A program made the position numbers and the translations under genes. Shown one piece after another: positions 53,320 to 62,492 of a DNA stretch of 64,000 nucleotides (the first letter of the stretch is position 1; every line of letters starts with the position of its first letter). The stretch comes from an uncultured Aquimarina sp. (GTDB taxonomy: Bacteria; Bacteroidota; Bacteroidia; Flavobacteriales; Flavobacteriaceae): the NCBI GenBank assembly GCA_947502885.1, contig CANNBP010000018.1, forward strand, positions 1 through 64,000, written 5' to 3'. Below the pieces are notes generated by a model. That model saw nothing but the letters and a program-made list of their open reading frames with translations, did no database searches and was not told where the DNA came from.

Positions 53320-53853
53320 TTAGTTGGCTTGTGGGGGGTATTTTTCTAAGATTGCACCAACAATTTCATTCATTTTTTCTTGCTTTCTATTAGTGTCATT
53401 TGTTAGAGCAGATGTTCCCATTCCTTGCCAAACAAGTTCTTTTTTAGAAGCATCTATAAGGTCGATGTATAACGTTCCTTGAGTGTCTCTGGTTACAGTG
53501 TGATATCCTCCAACTCCCCAATACCAAGGATTCCAGGCCCATCCATATCCCCAACCAAAATTATTTTGATATACATTTACGTTCTCTTTTGTTTTTGTGA
53601 ATATACTGATCAAAACATCTGGTGTTGCCGATTTTGTAAAACCTTTGGCTGTCATGTCAGCCTCGATAGCTCTTAAAATACGTTTTTTGTCAAGATCACT
53701 AATTTCTGCTTTGTCGATTCCGGGTTTGTAAAATGCAAAGCTTTTATAAGTGTTAAAATTCGCTTGCTTATCATAATCTGAAGCAACGCGTACTGTAACG
53801 CAAGAAGTAGAGGTTATGATAAGGATTAATGATAAAAGTGAAAAAAGTCTCAT
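53320..53853 (-). CDS. DUF4136 lipoprotein
   Basis: A 177-residue lipoprotein (LLSLILIITSTSC) with the DUF4136 pattern: ASDYDKQANFNTYKSFAFY, then helix ILRAIEADMTAKGF and a Trp/Gly/Tyr-rich loop (NNFGWGYGWAWNPWYWG) before a final GTLYIDLIDASKKELVWQG and EIVGAILEKYPP. Likely attached to the periplasmic face of a membrane; function unknown. Confidence 0.88.
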   Translation of the reverse strand: MRLFSLLSLILIITSTSCVTVRVASDYDKQANFNTYKSFAFYKPGIDKAEISDLDKKRILRAIEADMTAKGFTKSATPDVLISIFTKTKENVNVYQNNFGWGYGWAWNPWYWGVGGYHTVTRDTQGTLYIDLIDASKKELVWQGMGTSALTNDTNRKQEKMNEIVGAILEKYPPQAN

Positions 53854-53937
53854 AATCCCTGTTTTTTATTTGTTTAACAATAGCTTTCTTTAAAAGAAAT
53901 AGTCACAATAATCATACCATGAAGTAGTTACTCTTTT

Positions 53938-54111
53938 TTATTTAGAGTAAGTATTGGTTTTTTTGTCGTATCCATATGGGCAATGTTTACAGCCACTTTC
54001 ACAACAATACCCTCTTCTTAAGTGATATTGTTCTGTAAAACATCTATATCCTTCAGGGGTTAGATAATAATCTCCTTCTTTTGGAGTTAATATTTTTTTA
54101 GAGTTGTTCAT
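53938..54111 (-). CDS. DUF5522 small Cys-rich protein
   Basis: A 57-residue protein from ATG 54111 (a longer frame would overlap the divergent gene). It carries DYYLTPEGYRCFTEQYHLRRGYCCESGCKHCPYGYDKK, with five Cys in a CCxxxCxxC-type pattern that probably binds iron or zinc. The family is widespread in Bacteroidota. The function is unknown. Confidence 0.85.
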   Translation of the reverse strand: MNNSKKILTPKEGDYYLTPEGYRCFTEQYHLRRGYCCESGCKHCPYGYDKKTNTYSK

Positions 54112-54141
54112 TCGTACAAAAATAGTATCTTGCAATAACAT

Positions 54142-54468
54142 ATGCCCATTGTTGTTAATAAATATTTGATTGGTCGTCATTTTGTCGGCATTGCCTTATG
54201 GCCGTTTATTGTTATTAAGAATTCGTTTCTTAAGAACGATGAAGCTTTTATTAACCATGAAAAAATTCATTTGAGACAGCAAGCAGAACTTTTGGTTTTA
54301 CCTTTTTATATTCTTTATTTAATAGAGTATTTAATTCGTTTGCTACAATACCGAAACACACATTTGGCTTACCAAAATATTTCTTTTGAAAGAGAGGCGT
54401 ATTATAATGAAGAGGACTTGTACTATTTGCAAAAAAGAAAACCTTGGAGCTTTATTAAATATTGGTAA
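54142..54468 (+). CDS. Membrane protein with HExxH-like metalloprotease motif
   Basis: A 108-residue protein with NHEKIHLRQQAELLVLPFYILYLIEYLI, an HExxH motif (HEKIH) at the start of a membrane helix, and a downstream SFEREAYYNEED whose Glu could be a third zinc ligand. The layout resembles the catalytic core of M56/M48-like membrane peptidases, but very small. It ends directly at the next ATG (TAAATG), so it is coupled to the ACC-deaminase-like gene. No substrate is known. Confidence 0.75.
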   Translation: MPIVVNKYLIGRHFVGIALWPFIVIKNSFLKNDEAFINHEKIHLRQQAELLVLPFYILYLIEYLIRLLQYRNTHLAYQNISFEREAYYNEEDLYYLQKRKPWSFIKYW

Positions 54469-55416
54469 ATGCATATCTTTTCTTCGGAAGCACAAGCTTC
54501 AGAAAATCAATCTATTAATCATTCGGTATTAAGTAAATCTGGAGTCTTTCTAGATCTTAAGCGTGAAGATCAAATACATAAAGATGTTTCGGGTAATAAG
54601 TTTAGGAAATTGAAGTATAATCTTATTGAAGCCAGAAATTTAGGTTATACAACTGTTCTTACTTTTGGAGGTGCTTATAGTAACCATATTGCGGCTACTG
54701 CAGCTGCAGGAAAAATGATGGGATTACAAACTATAGGAATTATACGAGGAGAAGAATTGGCTAATGACCTTAAGAAAACACTACTTCAAAATTCGACCTT
54801 AAGATTTGCTACTTCTCAAGAGATGAAACTTTCTTTTGTAACACGAGCAGAATATCGTGAAAAGGCCTCTTTTGACTATTTAGAGAGATTAAAGAAGGAA
54901 TTTGGCCCCTGCTATATTATTCCCGAAGGAGGAACAAATCCATTAGCGATTAGAGGATGTGAGGAAATATTAACACCAGAGGATATAACTTATGATATTA
55001 TTTGTTGTGCAGTAGGAACAGGAGGAACCATTTCGGGGATCATAAATAGTACACAACACAACCAAATGGTATTGGGCTTTCCTGCTCTTAAAGGAGACTT
55101 TCTTAATGAAGAAATCAAAAAGTACACACACAAAACCAATTGGAAACTTGTTACAGAATATCATTTTGGAGGTTATGGTAAAATAAACCAAGAAGAGGTA
55201 GAGTTTATTAATAAGTTTTATGAACAACAATCTGTAGCCTTGGATCCAGTATATACTGCTAAGATGATTTTTGGGATTTTTGACCTGGTCAAAAAAGGTG
55301 TTTTTAAGAAAAATACTCGTATTTTAGCGATTCATACAGGAGGTCTGCAAGGGATCGATGGGATGAATGAAAAATTAAAGAAAAAGAAACTACCCCTTAT
55401 TAGAATTGAATATTAA
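54469..55416 (+). CDS. 1-aminocyclopropane-1-carboxylate deaminase / D-cysteine desulfhydrase-like PLP enzyme
   Basis: A 315-residue fold-type II PLP enzyme: HKDVSGNKFRKLKYNLIEAR with the PLP Lys, LTFGGAYSNHIAATAAAGK, YIIPEGGTNPLAIRGCEEI and CAVGTGGTISGI (phosphate-binding loop). It may degrade D-cysteine or ACC; the two activities cannot be separated by eye. It starts right after the HExxH gene stop and the glucosaminidase gene follows 1 bp later. Confidence 0.88.
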   Translation: MHIFSSEAQASENQSINHSVLSKSGVFLDLKREDQIHKDVSGNKFRKLKYNLIEARNLGYTTVLTFGGAYSNHIAATAAAGKMMGLQTIGIIRGEELANDLKKTLLQNSTLRFATSQEMKLSFVTRAEYREKASFDYLERLKKEFGPCYIIPEGGTNPLAIRGCEEILTPEDITYDIICCAVGTGGTISGIINSTQHNQMVLGFPALKGDFLNEEIKKYTHKTNWKLVTEYHFGGYGKINQEEVEFINKFYEQQSVALDPVYTAKMIFGIFDLVKKGVFKKNTRILAIHTGGLQGIDGMNEKLKKKKLPLIRIEY

Positions 55417-55417
55417 A

Positions 55418-56317
55418 ATGAGGAAAATTATTTTACTGTTATGTATTGCCATTTTTATGATTTCCTGTGGAGGTAGTAAAAAAGTAACGCAAACAAGAAC
55501 GCAAAGATCAAACCCTAAAAGGACTACTGCCAAAGTAGAAAAAGAAGTTAAGGTGATTATAGGGGAGACCAAAACGACTACGCCAAAGACAAAGAAAACG
55601 CTTCCTGTTTTACCATATAAAGACCGAGTGCAAAGGTATATTCATGAATTTTCTGGTATTGCAAAAAGTGAGATGAAAACCTATGGTATACCTGCAAGTA
55701 TCACTCTTGCACAAGGTATTCTTGAGTCTGGTGCAGGATATGGAGAGCTTACCCAAAGGGCAAAAAACCACTTTGGAATCAAATGTCATGATTGGAAAGG
55801 TGATAGAGTGTATCATGATGACGATAGATCTCAAGAATGTTTTAGAAAATATGATCGAGCAAGCGAATCATTTAGAGATCACTCTTTGTTCTTGAAAAAC
55901 AGGAAACGTTACTATAGATTATTTACGTTTAGGCAAAAAGATTATAAATCATGGGCACGTGGATTAAGAGAAGCAGGTTATGCTACAGATAAAAAATATC
56001 CTCAAAAACTAATATCAATAATAGAACGATATAGATTATATGAATATGATGATGAGGTTTTGGGAGGTAAAACTAGAAAGACTACAACAAGTACAACAGT
56101 TACATCGCAACCGGTTAAAACATCGATCATGACTAATGGTAATGGTGCGCATACTGTGCAAAAAGGAGATACGCTATACTCGATTTCTAGGCGATATAAA
56201 ATTTCTGTTGATGAGATTAGAGCGTTTAATAACCTAAAAGATAATAATATTAAAATAGGACAGGTTCTTAAAGTAGCTTCTTCGGGAGTAGAAGAGGAAG
56301 AAGAGGACTTTAATTAG
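55418..56317 (+). CDS. N-acetylglucosaminidase (FlgJ-like) with LysM domain, lipoprotein
   Basis: A 299-residue lipoprotein (LLLCIAIFMISC) from ATG 55418, one base after the previous stop. Residues 60-210 are a glucosaminidase domain (GIPASITLAQGILESGAGYGELTQRAKNHFG has the catalytic Glu; WKGDRVYHDDDRSQECFRKYD). A LysM domain (about 245-295, HTVQKGDTLYSISRRYKI) ends the protein. It cleaves peptidoglycan during growth or division. Confidence 0.92.
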   Translation: MRKIILLLCIAIFMISCGGSKKVTQTRTQRSNPKRTTAKVEKEVKVIIGETKTTTPKTKKTLPVLPYKDRVQRYIHEFSGIAKSEMKTYGIPASITLAQGILESGAGYGELTQRAKNHFGIKCHDWKGDRVYHDDDRSQECFRKYDRASESFRDHSLFLKNRKRYYRLFTFRQKDYKSWARGLREAGYATDKKYPQKLISIIERYRLYEYDDEVLGGKTRKTTTSTTVTSQPVKTSIMTNGNGAHTVQKGDTLYSISRRYKISVDEIRAFNNLKDNNIKIGQVLKVASSGVEEEEEDFN

Positions 56318-56399
56318 TATATGTAGGCCTAGTATACCTTAACTATGTAGTCTCTATATTATTTTTTATTGAGGTTTTTCATATCAAAAACAAAAGAAT

Positions 56400-56421
56400 A
56401 AGATTGTAAATCAACAATCTT
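56400..56421 (+). promoter_or_regulatory. Small hairpin in the hemL leader
   Basis: AAGATTGT (56400-56407) pairs perfectly with ACAATCTT (56414-56421), 33 bp before the hemL start. It may influence translation; no ligand is suggested. Confidence 0.3.
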
Positions 56422-56453
56422 AAAGAATTAAGATATTTTAAAAAGAATAAGAT

Positions 56454-57740
56454 TTGATCTATAAAAGAAGTAGTGCATTATTTGCAGAAGCACAAAGAGT
56501 AATTCCGGGAGGTGTAAATTCACCTGTAAGAGCATTTAAAGCCGTTGGAGGAGATCCTATATTTGTAAAAGAAGCTAAAGGAGCTTATTTGTATGATGAG
56601 GATGGAAATCGTTTGATAGATTATATTAATTCATGGGGGCCTATGATTTTGGGACATGCTCATGAACCAGTGGTGAGTGCAGTTGTTGACAAAGCCAGAA
56701 AAGGAACTAGTTTTGGTATGCCAACAGAGATTGAGACAGAGATTGCTGCGTTAGCAGTAGAAATGGTACCGAATATTGATAAAATCCGTTTTGTAAACTC
56801 TGGTACAGAGGCTTGTATGAGTGCTGTGCGCTTGGCAAGAGGATTTACTGGTAAAGATAAGATCATTAAGTTTGCTGGTTGTTATCATGGACATAGTGAC
56901 TCTTTTCTTATTCAAGCAGGAAGTGGGGCTGTTACTTTTGGAAGCCCAAATAGTCCAGGTGTAACAAAAGGAACTGCGCAAGATACTTTGTTAGCTAGAT
57001 ATAATGATATTGAACAGGTAGAAGGTATTATTGAATCCAATAAAGGAGAAATTGCCTGTATAATCATTGAGCCAGTTGCCGGTAATATGGGATGTATACC
57101 GCCTGTTAAAGGTTTTCTTGAAGGACTAAGAGCTTTATGTGATGCTAATGATATTTTGTTGATTTTTGATGAGGTGATGACTGGTTTTAGATTAGCAAAA
57201 GGAGGAGCACAAGAACTTCTGGGTATTAATGCAGATATCGTAACTTTTGGTAAAGTTATTGGAGGTGGTTTGCCTGTAGGAGCCTTTGCTGCACGTTCTG
57301 AAATTATGGATTATCTAGCACCTTTGGGACCAGTATATCAAGCAGGAACACTAAGTGGTAATCCTTTGGCTATGGCAGCTGGACTAGCAATGCTTACCGA
57401 ATTAAACCAAAATCCCGAAATATTTAAAAGTCTTGAGGGTAAAACAGAATATTTGCATAATGGAATTGCAAAAGTTCTTGATGAAGAAAATATTACATAT
57501 ACAATCAATAGATTAGGCTCTATGATTTCTGTTCATTTTAGTGAAGAAACAGTAGTGGATTTTGATACTGCAGCTAGTGGAAATAATGATACGTTTAAAA
57601 AGTTTTTTCACGGCATGCTGGATAATGGAATTTATATAGCACCGAGTGCTTTTGAAACTTGGTTTATTACCGAAGCACTTTCTTATAATGATCTAGATAA
57701 AACTATTGAAGCAGTTCAAAAAGTAGCAAAAACTTTATAG
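56454..57740 (+). CDS. hemL: Glutamate-1-semialdehyde 2,1-aminomutase
   Basis: A 428-residue class III aminotransferase making 5-aminolevulinate in the C5 haem pathway. Clear motifs: RVIPGGVNSPVRAFKAVGGDPIF, FVNSGTEACMSAVRLARG, FAGCYHGHSDSFL, LIFDEVMTGFR and TFGKVIGGGLPVGAFAAR with the PLP Lys. The start is a TTG: family proteins begin MIYxRSS, which only the TTG at 56454 provides. Next to no other haem gene. Essential for haem and so for the H-NOX sensor and cytochromes in the window. Confidence 0.95.
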   Translation: MIYKRSSALFAEAQRVIPGGVNSPVRAFKAVGGDPIFVKEAKGAYLYDEDGNRLIDYINSWGPMILGHAHEPVVSAVVDKARKGTSFGMPTEIETEIAALAVEMVPNIDKIRFVNSGTEACMSAVRLARGFTGKDKIIKFAGCYHGHSDSFLIQAGSGAVTFGSPNSPGVTKGTAQDTLLARYNDIEQVEGIIESNKGEIACIIIEPVAGNMGCIPPVKGFLEGLRALCDANDILLIFDEVMTGFRLAKGGAQELLGINADIVTFGKVIGGGLPVGAFAARSEIMDYLAPLGPVYQAGTLSGNPLAMAAGLAMLTELNQNPEIFKSLEGKTEYLHNGIAKVLDEENITYTINRLGSMISVHFSEETVVDFDTAASGNNDTFKKFFHGMLDNGIYIAPSAFETWFITEALSYNDLDKTIEAVQKVAKTL

Positions 57741-57787
57741 AGATATTTGATGTTGTGAGCGAAAGTTAAATAACGAACTTGATATTT

Positions 57788-59194
57788 TTAATAAGTTACA
57801 TTACTAACTTCAGGAGTATTTATGTTTTGAAACTGAATACTACCTGTTCCTTCTAAAAGAATGGTTTGAGATGTAGATGTTTCTTGATCTTGATTTAGTT
57901 GTATATTTAGGTTGTTTTCGCCCTTTTTTAGCGGTATTCTACTATAAAATATTTTGCTAGGTAGACTTTGCCAGTTACGAGTATCGGCACCTTCGCTTAA
58001 TGCGTTAAAAAGGCCCAAAATAGCTCCTATATCACTATTTTGTTTTTTTACGATATACTCAGATATTTTCTTTGTGCCGAGACGCAAAGCTAATTTTCCA
58101 ATTTCTCTAAGGGTTCGGTCTTTTAGTGTTTTAAAAGCGATCTCTTCGTAGTTTTGAGTCAATTCAAAAGGATAAGATATACTGTCAGCAATCACTTTTG
58201 CATTATTGTATACAGATGTACGACTAACATATTTGGGAAATGCAACATTGAATATATCTAGATCAGAGTTGCTGTTTCCTCCTGTTGGTATTGGTAGAGG
58301 TAGGTTTAAAGAAAGTTCTTCGTTAATAATAGTCAAAAAACCGACCTGATTACCAGGTAAAATTGTAAAGGTGTAATATGTTTGGTCTTTATATGGTGCT
58401 AAACCATTTTCCCAAAAAAATATCGCTTCTCCTCCGTTTGATTTTTTAGAAGGAGAATATGTGATGTTTAATAATTTTTGATATCGTTCCAGTTCATCGG
58501 TAAACCCCATAATGTCTGCGGTACGTAATAAATCCTGACTCAGTTGATTAGGGATTGAAACCCCAATATAAGTTCCTTCGTTTTTTAGATATAAATCAAC
58601 TGAGTTTCTATAGGCGATGAATGCATTATTGATATCGCCAGAAGCTTCATATAATAAACCTTGTAATGTATGTGCAAAGGCATCATCGGTATATCGGTTT
58701 TTTTTGCCTTCAGGGTATTTTTCATTAATTTTTTGTAATTGTAAAGAAATACGTTTAGCCTCTACAATAGCTTCGTCATATTTACTTAAGAACATATAAT
58801 TAAGAGCTTTGTAATAATGAATGGCTACTTTTTCAAAATCTTCTCCTTTATACGTTTCTTTTTGAGGATTTAAAAGAACTCCAAGTATTTGGTTTCCTAC
58901 AGCTCTTTTGTTGGATTCTATAAATTCATCGGCTTTATTAAATAGCTCGTTACTAAGTGTATAATCCCCTGATAAATATGCTAATTTTCCTTTTTCTAAT
59001 AAGTAAAGTAGCTGGTTTCTGGATTTTCCTAGAAACTTGTTTTTGTCAATAGCTTCTAGAGCACCTTGCATGTCTCCCTGTTGTACTTTTGCTTGAAAAA
59101 ATGTGCTTTTTGTATTATAGCTACCACAATTGCTGATCAATACCAAAAGGCAGCATAATATAACAACCCGAAGAAATATTTTTATGTGGATCAT
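57788..59194 (-). CDS. COG3014-type TPR lipoprotein
   Basis: A 468-residue lipoprotein (LCCLLVLISNC) with TPR-like helices at about 30-250 (VAIHYYKALNYMFLSKYDEAIVEAKRI) and a beta-rich C-terminal part. It matches the COG3014 family that accompanies LpoB-like genes in many Gram-negatives, suggesting a role in cell-wall synthesis. A hairpin lies between it and the upstream LpoB-like gene. Confidence 0.85.
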   Translation of the reverse strand: MIHIKIFLRVVILCCLLVLISNCGSYNTKSTFFQAKVQQGDMQGALEAIDKNKFLGKSRNQLLYLLEKGKLAYLSGDYTLSNELFNKADEFIESNKRAVGNQILGVLLNPQKETYKGEDFEKVAIHYYKALNYMFLSKYDEAIVEAKRISLQLQKINEKYPEGKKNRYTDDAFAHTLQGLLYEASGDINNAFIAYRNSVDLYLKNEGTYIGVSIPNQLSQDLLRTADIMGFTDELERYQKLLNITYSPSKKSNGGEAIFFWENGLAPYKDQTYYTFTILPGNQVGFLTIINEELSLNLPLPIPTGGNSNSDLDIFNVAFPKYVSRTSVYNNAKVIADSISYPFELTQNYEEIAFKTLKDRTLREIGKLALRLGTKKISEYIVKKQNSDIGAILGLFNALSEGADTRNWQSLPSKIFYSRIPLKKGENNLNIQLNQDQETSTSQTILLEGTGSIQFQNINTPEVSNVTY

Positions 59195-59210
59195 GGCTGA
59201 TTATCAAAAA

Positions 59211-59230
59211 AGCCTTCCTAAGAAAGCTTG
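59211..59230 (-). terminator. Hairpin between LpoB-like and COG3014 genes
   Basis: On the minus strand AAGCTTTC pairs with GAAGGCTT (one wobble, loop TTAG), followed by six T, 17 bp before the COG3014 start. It may terminate or attenuate readthrough from the LpoB-like gene. Confidence 0.6.
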
Positions 59231-59263
59231 GTATTGTATGGATTAAGAATTAGGAAATTGAAA

Positions 59264-59848
59264 TTAATTTTTAACAAACTTTTTTATTTTCTTATCTCCA
59301 ATCCATACTTTTTCATTGGTTTGAATATTTGTAAGCTCAAGATCTATTTGGTAGTATACTACTTTCTCTCTTTTGTGAGCATCAACTATAGAATTAATAT
59401 TTCCTTGTAGCATGTAATCAGCACCAGTTTCTAAGCCAAACTTTTTAACAGTAGATATTGATGCATTATCTTGTTGATCGGCACGTTCTGCTCTTAGTTC
59501 TTCGCGCATTTTACCTCCTTGAACAACACGAACCTTTTGTCTTTTGATAAACGCTTTTTCGATATCCTTAATAAAAGTTTCACTCTCTATATGTTCGTGA
59601 GATTTGTTTCTTACTAGACCTACAATAACGACAGGTTTTTTCCCTTTTTCCTGAGTATGATCAGTGATCCAGTTTCCTGTAAGTACTTGTTCGGTAAGTT
59701 CTTCTGCTGCTAGACGAGAATCTGTGTCGTTCCATCTACCACTGATATCAATTTGAGTATCGGTAGCTACACGAGTAATTTTTCTGGAACATGAAGAGGT
59801 TAATGAAACTGCCAATAATACAACTATGGCTACAATTGCTTTTCTCAT
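59264..59848 (-). CDS. LpoB-like penicillin-binding-protein activator lipoprotein
   Basis: A 194-residue lipoprotein (VVLLAVSLTSSCS) with the LpoB fold: DSRLAAEELTEQVLTGNWI, KPVVIVGLVRNKSHEHI, ETFIKDIEKAFIKRQKVRVV and GADYMLQGNINSI. In enterobacteria LpoB reaches from the outer membrane to activate PBP1b; a similar role is expected. Upstream of the COG3014 gene. Confidence 0.88.
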   Translation of the reverse strand: MRKAIVAIVVLLAVSLTSSCSRKITRVATDTQIDISGRWNDTDSRLAAEELTEQVLTGNWITDHTQEKGKKPVVIVGLVRNKSHEHIESETFIKDIEKAFIKRQKVRVVQGGKMREELRAERADQQDNASISTVKKFGLETGADYMLQGNINSIVDAHKREKVVYYQIDLELTNIQTNEKVWIGDKKIKKFVKN

Positions 59849-59902
59849 TTTTATAATCTTATTTAATAGGTGGTGTTTTTAATTAAAGTGATATTGTTAT
59901 TT

Positions 59903-60283
59903 TTACCAGAAGAGGCAACTGCCTAAAAGACCTAGACCTAACCATGTATATCCCTGATTTTGGAAACCATTGTAACCATAATCATAGTATCTTGTGTTTT
60001 CTATACGGGCAAGTCTGCGTTGATGTCTCCAGTACGCTCTTTGTGAACGATATTTTCTTCGTAACGAGCGTAGTTCTCTTTTTTCTTCTAAAGGGTTTAT
60101 AGCTTTGTATGTTTCTTGTAAAGTAGTTCCTTGTTGTGAGGTGTACTCGATACTATTGTCTGAATATTTATTCATTGCATTTATGTAATTAGGATTTTGG
60201 TCTGGAGCAAGAGAAGTTGCTTCCTGTCCAAAACTAATGTTACCCATTGTGACAAAAATGAATGCTAGTATGATATTTTTCAT
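59903..60283 (-). CDS. Small secreted Arg/Tyr-rich protein
   Basis: A 126-residue protein with a signal peptide (IILAFIFVTMGNISFGQ), a basic stretch (LRSLRRKYRSQRAYWRHQRRLARI) and a Tyr/Gly-rich end. First gene of the LpoB/COG3014 unit. No family recognised. Confidence 0.72.
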   Translation of the reverse strand: MKNIILAFIFVTMGNISFGQEATSLAPDQNPNYINAMNKYSDNSIEYTSQQGTTLQETYKAINPLEEKRELRSLRRKYRSQRAYWRHQRRLARIENTRYYDYGYNGFQNQGYTWLGLGLLGSCLFW

Positions 60284-60534
60284 GGCTTAGAAAATTAGTT
60301 TTTTTAATTTTAAAACTCAATTATCATGCCTAAAATAAACAACAAAAGTCTCTTTTAGGCTTAATTTTCCTTTTATTCTTAAATCATTGACAATATAAAA
60401 ATCAAAAGGTTGCATGACTTAAGTAAAAAGAAATGCTTTTTTATAAAAGTAATGCTATTTAGTTGTAAACTAGGAATTTGTTAATATTAAACAATGAGGA
60501 AAGCTTTAAAAATTAATTTTTTAAAGATGTCAAG

Positions 60535-61092
60535 TTACGAGGCAAGCCATGAGTCTAGTTCAATAGTTGATCCGTCAGGAAACTTTACATCGTATCGATC
60601 TAGTTCTGCTTCTCTTTTTTGAATGTACGGATACTTTTGTAAATATTCGGTGCCGCCATAATCTGTATAATCTTCTCGTATAGGAAAAATAGCGATGTTA
60701 TCAATTGGTTTTTGTGTTTTGGCATAGCGAATAGCCCATTTGCACTCTTTAGAAGTGATTGCGTTTTCTGTCGCAAGAAAAATAAACTTTTGGCTTTCTT
60801 TTATTTTTTCCTCTATGGCATGACGAGAATGACTCGTGTTGATTGTGGTGATATCTTCTGGATTGCCGTCGTTTAACCAGTAATCGGCATAGATGAGTAC
60901 TCCAAAACTTTTTAAGAAATTAATGGCACTATCCAATTCTTCTAACTCATCGTGTTTATGAGAAATAAATAGCGATGTTTTTAGAAATTTTGTTTCTTCT
61001 TTAAAAAGAACGAGGCTTTCGGTAACGGGTTTGCTGTATATCCTTACGGCGTTTCTGTACTGTAGTAACCCATATTTTGGTAAGATGTTCAT
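60535..61092 (-). CDS. Stand-alone TIR-domain protein
   Basis: A 185-residue protein with a TIR/TIR_2-like domain at about 38-150: TSLFISHKHDELEELDSAINFLKSFGVLIYADYW, HAIEEKIKESQKFIFLATENAITSKECKWAIRYAK and NIAIFPIRED. In NAD-cleaving TIRs the catalytic Glu lies in the S-x-W-V-x-W-E-L motif; here the aligned segment is SKECKWAIRYA, with Ala120 in place of that Glu (by eye). So it may be catalytically inactive, a binding module or rely on another acidic residue. No Thoeris or CBASS partner is visible in the window. Confidence 0.8.
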   Translation of the reverse strand: MNILPKYGLLQYRNAVRIYSKPVTESLVLFKEETKFLKTSLFISHKHDELEELDSAINFLKSFGVLIYADYWLNDGNPEDITTINTSHSRHAIEEKIKESQKFIFLATENAITSKECKWAIRYAKTQKPIDNIAIFPIREDYTDYGGTEYLQKYPYIQKREAELDRYDVKFPDGSTIELDSWLAS

Positions 61093-61230
61093 TTGTGTGT
61101 AACTTGTTCTTATACAAAGTTATAACGTCATATTTGTAGTCTTTGTTGTGTTGGAGGTACTAAAAAAGTCATCAGAAAAAACAAGTAGTTATTTTCGTTT
61201 GTTTGAAGTAGGATGTATAAAATGTTAGTA

Positions 61231-62052
61231 TTACCAGCCGCCACTGGCACCACCACCACCAAATCCACCACCACCAAATCCGCCACCGCCGAATCCGCCG
61301 CCGAATCCACCACCACCAAATCCACCGCTAGAACTATTGCCACCAAATCCACCACGCCCCATGTTGCTTAGGATAATGATATCTAGTAAACTGCTGCCAT
61401 TAGATCTATTTCCACGATTTCCTCGGCCGTTATTTCCTCGATTGTTCTTAGAAAAGGATTTAATAATGATGATAAAAATGATAATTAAAAAGATAATTTG
61501 CCCAATAGGTAATTCGGCATCTCTTTGTTTAGAAGATCCTTTAAATGTACCATTAAGAGTCTGTATTATGGCTGTAGTTCCGTTGTCTAAGCCTCTATAG
61601 AAATTTCCTTTTTTAAATTGTGGAGTAATGATTTGATCAATAATGGTTTTTGAAGTAAAATCTGTAAGTTTTTCTTCTACGCCATATCCTGTAGCAATAG
61701 ATATTTTGCGATCATTTTTTGAAACCAAAATCAAAACGCCATTGTCTTCTTTTTTTTGCCCGATTCCCCATTCGTGCCCCCATTCAGCAGCGTATAAAGT
61801 AATGTTTTCACCTTCTAGTGAATTGATTATTGCAACTATAATTTGTGTTGAAGTGGTATCTGCATATCGAATCAATTTTTGCTCTAAACGTTTGGCTTCA
61901 GAGGCAGAAAGTAGACCAGCTTTATCATATACAGAAGTTTGTTTATTGGGTTTAGCAGGAATTTTTCTTTGGGCACAAATAGAATTTGTGGAGAAAATAA
62001 ACAGTCCAAAAATCAAAAAGAAAGTTGATATGAGAGATTTTGTTATATTCAT
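61231..62052 (-). CDS. TPM-domain (YgcG-like) protein with Gly-rich tail
   Basis: A 273-residue protein: signal peptide (FFLIFGLFIFSTNSICAQ), TPM domain at about 40-165 (VYDKAGLLSASEAKRLEQKL, GVLILVSKNDRKISIATGYGVE), one membrane helix (IGQIIFLIIIFIIIIKS) and a Gly/Phe/Ser-rich C-terminus (GGFGGNSSSGGFGGGGFGG). It starts one base after the next gene's stop, forming the usual LemA-TPM-TPM operon. Probably a membrane-quality or photosystem-repair-like factor; the exact role in bacteria is unclear. Confidence 0.92.
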   Translation of the reverse strand: MNITKSLISTFFLIFGLFIFSTNSICAQRKIPAKPNKQTSVYDKAGLLSASEAKRLEQKLIRYADTTSTQIIVAIINSLEGENITLYAAEWGHEWGIGQKKEDNGVLILVSKNDRKISIATGYGVEEKLTDFTSKTIIDQIITPQFKKGNFYRGLDNGTTAIIQTLNGTFKGSSKQRDAELPIGQIIFLIIIFIIIIKSFSKNNRGNNGRGNRGNRSNGSSLLDIIILSNMGRGGFGGNSSSGGFGGGGFGGGFGGGGFGGGGFGGGGASGGW

Positions 62053-62490
62053 TTATCCTTTTGAAATTTCGTCTGCTAATTCATTTGTGTCACCATGATC
62101 CCAAGGAAAATAATGCTGTAATTGCTCTCCTGCCAGAAGGATGCCATCGATCAATCCTTGGGTAAAATCGCCTTTTTTAAATTGAGTGGCCATCGTATTT
62201 TTAGTATCTTCCCAGAAATCATTGTTGACAATTTCATTGATTCCTTTATCTCCACAAATAGCAAAACGATGGTCTTCTACTGCAACATAGATTAATACTC
62301 CATTACGTTGTATTGTATTATCCATTTTTAACCAATGAAATACTTCTGCCGCTCTTTCTAAAACGTCTTTGTCTGTGTGTTTTTCTATGTGAACACGAAT
62401 TTCTCCAGAAGTTGTTTTTTCTGCACGTCTAATAGCAGCAACTATTTGTTGTTCCTGTTCAAGAGTAAGAAAATCTTCGACTAGAGACAT
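62053..62490 (-). CDS. TPM-domain protein
   Basis: A 145-residue TPM domain without signal peptide (VEDFLTLEQEQQIVAAIRRAEKTTSGEIRVHIE, GVLIYVAVEDHRFAICGDKGI). It lies 2 bp after the LemA gene and directly before the second TPM gene. Likely cytoplasmic or membrane-associated partner of LemA. Confidence 0.9.
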   Translation of the reverse strand: MSLVEDFLTLEQEQQIVAAIRRAEKTTSGEIRVHIEKHTDKDVLERAAEVFHWLKMDNTIQRNGVLIYVAVEDHRFAICGDKGINEIVNNDFWEDTKNTMATQFKKGDFTQGLIDGILLAGEQLQHYFPWDHGDTNELADEISKG

Positions 62491-62492
62491 GG

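Noticed and set aside
60535..61092. Thoeris or CBASS defence system around the TIR gene
   Set aside because: Neighbours are LpoB-like and TPM/LemA genes; no sirtuin-like, SMODS or other effector gene lies beside it.
61128..61355. Val/Asp-rich minus-strand frame overlapping the end of the TPM gene
   Set aside because: It is an alternative frame of the Gly-rich repeat tail and not a gene.
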